From the NCBI GenBank assembly GCA_002404055.1, contig DHIZ01000090.1, forward strand, positions 1 through 8,426: a stretch of 8,426 nucleotides of DNA. The letters are read 5' to 3'. The translations under genes and the position numbers were made by a program. Source of the DNA: Chloroflexi bacterium UBA4733 (lineage in GTDB: Bacteria; Chloroflexota; UBA4733). This document shows positions 4,900-8,426 of the stretch, one piece after another (position 1 is the first letter of the stretch; every line of letters starts with the position of its first letter). The notes beneath the pieces are model-generated. The model was given only the letters and a program-made list of their open reading frames with translations. It did no database searches and was not told where the DNA came from.

Positions 4900-5277
4900 A
4901 TGACGACAGTACGGCAAGGCGAACTGCTGGGCTTGCAGTGGCCGAACCTTTACCACGACGCCGGCACGATGAGTATTCCCTGGGCACTGGCGGGCGTCAA
5001 GTGTGGCATCCCCATGTTTGGGCCGCCGAAGACCGCCCACAGTCGACGGACAGTGACGCCACCGGCCGTAGCGCTGGCCGCCCCCCGAGCGTATCGCCAG
5101 AGGCTGATCGAACGGCGGCTATTGCTCGGACCGGACTATGCCGACCTTGATCGCGTGTTTGCAACGGCGTCAGGGATGCCCTCGAATTTACCGAGAATTG
5201 CCCTTCCAGAATCGTGGGATCTACCAATTGGATTTCTTCGAAGAGAACGTCAATTCCCGCGTGTCGGCGTGCGATGA
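4900..5277 (+). pseudogene. Tyrosine recombinase / phage integrase fragment
   Basis: Residues 1-93 of this frame match the first half of a tyrosine-recombinase catalytic domain: MTTVRQGELLGLQWPNLYHD, AGTMSIPW, then FGPPKTAHSRRTVTPPAVAL and YADLDRVFATASG. The box I arginine (R5 in VRQGEL) and the beta-hairpin lysine (K44 in PPKTAHSRR) are present. The sequence loses family likeness after about 5181. The His-x-x-Arg box and catalytic tyrosine are gone, and the N-terminal arm-binding and core-binding domains are also missing. It cannot catalyse recombination. It shows that an integrative element once ended or decayed here. It need not be the enzyme that made the tRNA-Phe scar at 6868-6909. Confidence 0.75.
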
Positions 5278-5575
5278 CTTTGAACGCGCCGTTGGATAGA
5301 ATGTTGTCGTCCGACGTGGCGGCGAATAACCCTGAGGACCGCCCCAGGCTCTTTCGCTGCTGAGTGAGTCTACCGATCTGGAAAGGTGGCCGCCCCTAAC
5401 AGGATTCCAACCTTGTTAGCCGCCGCTTGCACGGCCGCGAGGACGACTTTAAAAGCAGCAAGGACGACAGGAGCATCCCGGCGAGGTCGCATCCCGTTGG
5501 CATGGAGTCAGCGTTGTAGAAGCTTATCAAACGGTCAGCGGCGGGAATAACTCGGCTGATATCAAAGGAGACGAG
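5182..5575. other. Gene-poor stretch with short protein-like readings
   Basis: No gene with a start and ribosome site is supportable. Several short readings look protein-like. On the minus strand DDNILSNGAFKVIARRHAGI followed by DVLFEEIQLVDPTILEGQF occupies about 5190-5325. The same DNA on the + strand gives RIYRELPFQNRGIYQLDFF, a codon-register mirror, so I cannot tell which strand, if either, was coding. Further along on the minus strand are VVLAAFKVVLAAVQAAANKV (about 5410-5470) and SRVIPAADRLISFYNADSMP (about 5505-5565), in different frames. This could be a decayed minus-strand gene or chance. Confidence 0.3.
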
Positions 5576-5875
5576 GTGACAAGGAGGCGGGACAAGAACC
5601 GAACTTCAAGGCATTCGAGGGGACAACGTCATCAGAATATGAGCCCACCTCAACCGCTACTGAAGGGTGGGATACGTCGACCTGCGCTACATAGTCGCTT
5701 GTCACTTGTTATCGTTCCCGGATTCCCTTCGCACAACCCGCTCTCACGTATCCCCCGTTCACCGGATGGCAGCCCGGGCGTCTATAAAGTAACATATGTC
5801 TTATCGGTGCCAGGACAGACTTCGTTTCACGACGAACTCGACGTCAACGTCCTTATGCAATCCGGTAACTCTTTG
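5576..5875. other. Stretch without a supportable gene
   Basis: A + frame is open from 5576 to 5962, but its first ~60 codons are of low complexity and unlike a protein. The later part, GSPGVYKVTYVLSVPGQTSF with HDELDVNVLM (about 5775-5860), has the alternating pattern of a beta-sandwich domain and might be a remnant. I find no ribosome site or family match. Confidence 0.25.
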
Positions 5876-5904
5876 CTTGAGTCCCGGCGGTGCCGGGACT
5901 CAAG
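5876..5904. repeat. Perfect 13-bp inverted repeat (hairpin, 3-base loop)
   Basis: CTTGAGTCCCGGC and its exact complement GCCGGGACTCAAG flank a GGT loop, giving a 29-base hairpin without mismatch. No T-run follows on either strand, so it is not a classical rho-independent terminator. It could be a REP-type element, an insertion-sequence end or an RNA-stabilising structure. No second copy is seen in the window. Confidence 0.6.
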
Positions 5905-6190
5905 AGCATGCGCGTTGATCTCCGTGACGCCCCTGATCCACTACTCGCCAGAGAGTCCGTAGCCATAATGTTTTTCTTCAACAATCTCCGACGGCTTGCC
6001 AAGGCGGAGTTGCAAGTTCACGCCCAGACCTTTCTCGATGCCGAGAGGTTCGCGCACGATATTATCACGAACTAACGGGCGACGGACTCGCTGAATCGCA
6101 TCCCAAACACCGGACCACTGGCGAGAGTTCGTTTTCCAGGTAGGATGGCGCAGACTGCCCTCAGGAAGGAGCCAGTGGTTTGGGGACCAC
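5905..6190. other. Stretch between hairpin and hicB remnant, no supportable gene
   Basis: Two overlapping readings are open here: a + one ending NNLRRLAKAELQVHAQTF...HDIITN (stop about 6075) and a - one ending LGVNLQLRLGKPSEIVEE...YGLSGE (stop about 5941). Neither has a clear ribosome site or a family I recognise. Confidence 0.25.
6114..6179. repeat. 9-bp inverted repeat beside the hicB truncation point
   Basis: ACCACTGGC (6114-6122) and GCCAGTGGT (6171-6179) are perfect complements 48 bases apart. Beyond a 7-base bulge in one arm, CCCAA and TTGGG also pair. The right arm lies 16 bases from the truncated end of the hicB paralogue, so it may mark the end of a small inserted or deleted element. 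Confidence 0.35.
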
Positions 6191-6194
6191 GCTA

Positions 6195-6257
6195 TCACAG
6201 ATCGTCGTCAATGCTCCAGGCAATCACCATTGAATACCGCCTGTCGCCTTCGTCCAT
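6195..6257 (-). pseudogene. HicB antitoxin paralogue truncated after 20 codons
   Basis: The ATG at 6257 (GAGGAAGGC immediately upstream) starts MDEGDRRYSMVIAWSIDDDL and then stops. It aligns with the first 20 residues of the HicB protein at 3773 (MGEGNDRYPVAIAWSAEEDA). Even the DNA around the start (ATGCCTTCCTC on the + strand) and the CTCCAGGCAAT segment inside it are shared, so the two are duplicates. The rest of the HicB domain (FIVTVPELPGC and onward) is gone and unrelated sequence begins at the stop. It lies 23 bases after the membrane-protein gene, which suggests it was the last gene of that operon. Confidence 0.7.
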
Positions 6258-6280
6258 GCCTTCCTCTGCTGTGCGGTGGG

Positions 6281-6502
6281 TCAAGGTCGGCGCTGCTGGC
6301 GCTTGATCCGATCCACCAAGCGCTGTGCTTGCCCGCGATCTCGCACCCAGGCCGCGCCAAAGCCCGCGGTGGCCGCGATGCTGCCAACGAGCGCGCCAAT
6401 TGCAGCACCGAAGGCTCTCGGGTCGAGCGGGACTGTTGCCAGCGTTGCCGCAAGCGTCACGACAATACCCAGGCCGGTGCAAGCGCTCCGGCTGCTCGTC
6501 AT
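6281..6502 (-). CDS. Small membrane protein with glycine zipper
   Basis: This 73-residue protein starts at the ATG at 6502, overlapping the stop of the zinc-ribbon gene (ATGA). It has two hydrophobic segments, about residues 9-25 (TGLGIVVTLAATLATVP) and 30-53. The second contains G32-x3-G36-x3-G40 (GAAIGALVG), a glycine-zipper pattern that favours tight helix packing. The C-terminus is strongly basic (RDRGQAQRLVDRIKRQQRRP) and should face the cytoplasm. No cysteines or enzymatic motif suggest catalysis. I do not recognise a named family. The coupling to a zinc-ribbon protein and a HicB remnant hints at a stress or toxin-like membrane peptide, but a simple structural membrane protein is equally possible. 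Confidence 0.6.
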   Translation of the reverse strand: MTSSRSACTGLGIVVTLAATLATVPLDPRAFGAAIGALVGSIAATAGFGAAWVRDRGQAQRLVDRIKRQQRRP

Positions 6503-6804
6503 CCGCCACTTGCCTGCGCCGGCGCGTAGCCGGCGATGTCCTCCAGGCCGAGGCTGAAGAGGTTCAGCAGCTCCGTGTGCCCACAGTTCCCGCAGACTAG
6601 CGCCACGCAGGGCATGATGGTGTCCGGGAAGACCGGTCTGTACCCCGGATAGTTGACTCCAGTCCCGATGTTCAGGTTGATGATTCCGTCAGCGACAGTC
6701 CAAGCCTTGTGGCGGCACAACGGGCAGTTCCCGGCGAACAACGCCTGCGTGCGCTGCTGGAAGACGCCAAGAATCCGCTGTTGCTGTTCCGTGGTTAGTT
6801 TCAT
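6499..6804 (-). CDS. Zinc-ribbon small protein
   Basis: The 101-residue product is MKLTTEQQQRILGVFQQRTQ followed by NCPLCRHKAWTVADGIINL, then PCVALVCGNCGHTELLNLFS and LGLEDIAGYAP. It has two CxxC pairs, C27/C30 and C71/C74, that should bind one zinc ion. The pattern (CPxC..W.V.DG....C.NCG.T...N...LGL) is a recurring small zinc-ribbon family of unknown role in many bacteria. I place the start at the ATG at 6804 (AAGGGAG ten bases upstream). The frame is open further, but that part overlaps the tRNA-Phe fragment and is not protein-like. It is the first gene of a three-gene operon with the membrane protein and the hicB remnant. Confidence 0.75.
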   Translation of the reverse strand: MKLTTEQQQRILGVFQQRTQALFAGNCPLCRHKAWTVADGIINLNIGTGVNYPGYRPVFPDTIMPCVALVCGNCGHTELLNLFSLGLEDIAGYAPAQASGG

Positions 6805-6867
6805 TCGTGGCCGACTCCCTTCACCCCGGAAAACACCAGTTGGGCTGCTACCAGAGGGGAAATACCG

Positions 6868-6909
6868 TGCCGAGGCGCAGAATTGAACTGCGGACACGCG
6901 GATTTTCAG
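6868..6909 (-). tRNA. tRNA-Phe(GAA) 3' half, truncated at the anticodon loop
   Basis: Read on the minus strand, 42 bases equal tRNA positions 32-73. They comprise the anticodon loop CTGAAAA (anticodon GAA), the 3' anticodon stem TCCGC, the variable loop GTGTC, the T-arm CGCAG-TTCAATT-CTGCG (5-7-5, perfect stem), the acceptor strand CCTCGGC and the discriminator A. CCA is not encoded. The CTGAAAATCC...GTGTC layout is diagnostic for bacterial tRNA-Phe. The matching 5' anticodon stem (GCGGA), D-arm and 5' acceptor strand (GCCGAGG) are absent upstream, so this is not a functional tRNA. A copy limited to the 3' part of a tRNA, starting in the anticodon loop, is the usual footprint of tyrosine-recombinase integration (att core). 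Confidence 0.75.
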
Positions 6910-6995
6910 TTTTAGAAACTGCGTTCTAATACCTTGCACAGCCGCTCATAGCGCGTCATTACCAGAGGCAGCAAGCCACCGGCGAGCGTTGAGAT
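6910..6995. other. Short spacer right of the tRNA-Phe scar
   Basis: Nothing recognisable is seen. If the tRNA fragment is an att core, this is the first DNA inside the former integrative element. Confidence 0.3.
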
Positions 6996-7181
6996 TCACG
7001 GCTTTGCAGCGCCATTGGACCAAGATTGGACCATAAACTCGGCGGCCAGAAGGGCATCGTGGAGATCGTTCGAGCAGTCAGCGACATGCCTGTTGCGAGG
7101 CGAAAGTTCACTGAGAACGTTATATTTTGGCTGGCACCTATCGTCATGCCGGTCCTCCTCCAGATAAGAGATACCCCTCAT
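6996..7181 (-). CDS. Uncertain small protein, possibly frameshifted
   Basis: Two overlapping minus frames compete. One runs from ATG 7181 and ends DCSNDLHDALLAAEFMVQSW SNGAAKP at 6996; its tail looks like an amphipathic helix but its start has a weak ribosome site. The other starts at ATG 7147 with an excellent GGAGGAGG site (complement of 7151-7160) and reads MTIGASQNITFSVNFRLATG before becoming less protein-like. A single gene starting at 7147 and shifting frame around 7085 would combine the best start with the best tail. No family is recognised. Confidence 0.3.
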   Translation of the reverse strand: MRGISYLEEDRHDDRCQPKYNVLSELSPRNRHVADCSNDLHDALLAAEFMVQSWSNGAAKP

Positions 7182-7377
7182 CGTACCTGATCGGCGTCGG
7201 CTCCGGGTGGCTCCGCACCGGCCTTAACCGCCACGCTAACCCGTACCAATCCCAAGACGGTTGTCCTCACAACTCGCCGATAGTGCCGACCGGTGATGTG
7301 CGGTGCCATTTGACACCACCGCATACGTAACCGGACAGGGATGAGGCGACGGCATCACACAGCGCGACCAGGACCGC
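7182..7377. other. Intergenic stretch, nothing recognised
   Basis: No gene, RNA or repeat of note is seen between the uncertain small ORF and the stop of the HEPN-like gene. Confidence 0.3.
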
Positions 7378-8052
7378 CTAGAACGCTTCGTGGGACTCGT
7401 GTTTGATACCGAAGGGAGCGTCAAGACTGCCGACGCGACTCTCTATCTCGATCACGGTCTGCTCGCAATACGCCACGGCAAACTCGGCGTCCTGCTTGGT
7501 GGCGGGTTCCTTCATGCCGTGGCTACGGATTTTGCGGTCCCAATCAATGGAGATGTCCCCAGCTATTTGCGTATACCTGAAGTGCTCGGCATAGTTTAGT
7601 CCGATTGCGCTGAATGTGACGATGTCGATAAGCGGAAACAGCGCCCAGTATAAGGACGAGTCGTTGAGCCTGATCATTCCCGCTGCACGTAAGGTGGAGA
7701 GCGCGTAGGACAGACCCGCACCAGACTGCTCGGTAGCTTCCTTATACTGTCCGGTCGCCAGCAGCTCCTCTGCCTTCAGCAAGTACTCGCGGACACCCTC
7801 GTGCTCGATCACGTCCGCCATGCTGAGCTGCTCCAAAGTCTGGTCCCACACGAGCGACATCAGATCATTGAGAAAGTCCCGCGTGTGCGTCCGGCAGTCA
7901 CTCACTTCGTTGTGATCGGGCAACCTTGCCTCATGCTGAGCAGCGTTCCGCAAGCGATGGACGCGCCAGACTTCCAGCACGTGCGGTAGCGCTTGCTGGA
8001 ACTGTGACTGGATGATGTGCTCAAGCTGCGGTACTAGTGGGTCACGCCGCAT
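7378..8052 (-). CDS. HEPN-motif protein, probably N-terminally truncated
   Basis: The 224-residue product begins MRRDPLVPQLEHIIQSQFQQ and then carries EVWRVHRLRNAAQHEARLPD followed by SDCRTHTRDFLNDLMSLVWD and VREYLLKAEELLATGQYKEA. R35-NAAQ-H40 is an R-x4-H motif, the signature of HEPN-domain RNases, in the usual context of a helix followed by NEV..CRTHTRDFL. A TPR-like helix pair (LLKAEELLATGQYKEATEQS) follows. The C-terminal ~100 residues are unassigned. Related proteins generally have a longer helical N-terminus before the R-x4-H motif. Here the frame opens right after a TAA, without a ribosome site, and next to the IS630 gene, so the IS may have removed the original start. HEPN proteins often act as toxins or defence effectors; activity here is inferred, not shown. 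Confidence 0.6.
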   Translation of the reverse strand: MRRDPLVPQLEHIIQSQFQQALPHVLEVWRVHRLRNAAQHEARLPDHNEVSDCRTHTRDFLNDLMSLVWDQTLEQLSMADVIEHEGVREYLLKAEELLATGQYKEATEQSGAGLSYALSTLRAAGMIRLNDSSLYWALFPLIDIVTFSAIGLNYAEHFRYTQIAGDISIDWDRKIRSHGMKEPATKQDAEFAVAYCEQTVIEIESRVGSLDAPFGIKHESHEAF

Positions 8053-8124
8053 TTAGTTGAGGAATATCCTACACTGTCGCAGGTGCGGTGCGCGTGGAGT
8101 GCCGTGTGGTGGCAGGAGGAACGG
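8053..8124. other. Left end of the IS630 element / junction region
   Basis: The short region between the HEPN-like gene and the transposase gene should contain the element's left terminal inverted repeat, but the right end is outside the window, so the boundary cannot be fixed. IS630 elements insert at TA. Several TA steps lie at 8033-8075, including TTAGTTGAGGAATATCC. Confidence 0.35.
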
Positions 8125-8426
8125 ATGGCACGGCGGCAGCGTGAGGCAGTCCGGGTGCTCAGTGCGGCGGAGCAAGCGGAGATCAAGCGGCTCAGTCGCA
8201 GCGGGAGTGAGCGGGTGGACCGAGTGCGGCGGGCGACGGCACTCCTGGCAGTGACGGAAGGGCAGTCGTTCGCGGCGGCGGCGAACCGGGCAGGACTCGC
8301 CAGCGGGAGCACGGTGACGGCGCTGGTGCGCCGTTTCAACCGGCAGGGGCTGCGGGTGCTCACGATTGCCCCCGGTCGGGGGCGCCGGCCGACCTACGAT
8401 GGGGCGGCGCGGGCCAAAGTGGTCGC
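8125..8426 (+). mobile_element. IS630-family transposase, N-terminal part (runs off the window)
   Basis: An ATG at 8125 with AGGAGG five bases upstream opens a frame with no stop to the window edge (about 100 codons). The product MARRQREAVRVLSAAEQAEI, then RLSRSGSERVDRVRRATALL, GQSFAAAANRAGLASGSTVT and VRRFNRQGLRVLTIAPGRGR is the N-terminal helix-turn-helix region of IS630/Tc1-mariner transposases, including the LV.RFN..GL..L....GRGR.PTY linker. The DDE catalytic domain should follow beyond the window. It is transcribed away from the HEPN-like gene and is the only intact-looking mobile gene here. Confidence 0.85.

Noticed and set aside
4842..5150. + strand ORF starting MTIGALPSRTSSQQ with an AGGAGA site
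   Set aside because: It overlaps the recognisable integrase fragment in another frame and has no family likeness; probably chance.
5876..5904. Rho-independent terminator
   Set aside because: The stem is perfect but no run of T follows on either strand.
5576..5962. 128-residue + strand gene
   Set aside because: There is no family match, the first half is low-complexity Arg/Ser/Pro sequence, and the frame runs through the perfect hairpin. At most the middle part may be a remnant.
6904..6920. Amber-suppressor tRNA with CTA anticodon (loop TTCTAAA on the minus strand)
   Set aside because: A 4-bp stem can be drawn around TTCTAAA, but the variable and T-arm spacing fits only when CTGAAAA is the anticodon loop (tRNA-Phe, GAA). 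The D-arm and 5' acceptor strand are missing as well.
1..8426. CRISPR array or regularly spaced repeats
   Set aside because: No direct repeats with constant spacing were seen on reading through.

Overview
GC-rich accessory DNA from a bacterium. The mix of Uma2, HicB, YgiT and DUF4258 families, an NAT_N/GNAT_C acyltransferase and an IS630 element would suit a Chloroflexota (Thermomicrobia/Sphaerobacter-like) chromosome. That placement is inference from family content only. Nothing here looks like core metabolism. The window is a patchwork of small toxin-antitoxin-like operons, truncated genes and mobile-element scars.

Layout. (1) 1-420: a decayed two-component locus, with a histidine-kinase fragment on + and a receiver-domain fragment on -. 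(2) 556-1634, +: a short leader ORF with a strong Shine-Dalgarno whose stop overlaps the GTG start of an intact NAT_N/GNAT_C acyltransferase. (3) 1653-1802, -: the last ~50 codons of a Gfo/Idh/MocA-type oxidoreductase. Its upstream part is replaced by (4) a minus-strand operon, 3392 to 1807: an unknown 90-aa protein, an XRE regulator, a 47-aa arginine-rich protein, a HicB-like protein and a Uma2-family putative nuclease. (5) 4701 to 3567, -: a second operon with an XRE regulator broken by a frameshift, a DUF4258 (MqsR/RelE-like) toxin, a YgiT/MqsA-type zinc-finger protein and a HicB antitoxin with an aberrant C-terminus. The two XRE proteins are paralogues that share an almost identical C-terminal motif.

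(6) 4900-5181, +: a tyrosine-recombinase fragment that lacks the His-x-x-Arg and Tyr boxes. (7) 5182-6190: no convincing gene, one perfect 13-bp hairpin and several short protein-like readings. (8) 6804 to 6195, -: a zinc-ribbon protein, a glycine-zipper small membrane protein (ATGA overlap) and a HicB paralogue cut off after 20 codons. (9) 6868-6909, -: the 3' half of a tRNA-Phe gene, broken exactly at the anticodon loop, as expected of an att scar left by an integrative element. (10) 7378-8052, -: a protein with a HEPN-type R-x4-H motif, probably missing its N-terminus, next to (11) the 5' end of an IS630-family transposase gene that runs off the right edge.

Overall this is an island where toxin-antitoxin and related small modules have been duplicated, shuffled and partly inactivated. 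The intact pieces most likely to matter are the orf90-XRE-orf47-HicB-Uma2 operon and the DUF4258-YgiT pair with its separate HTH partner.
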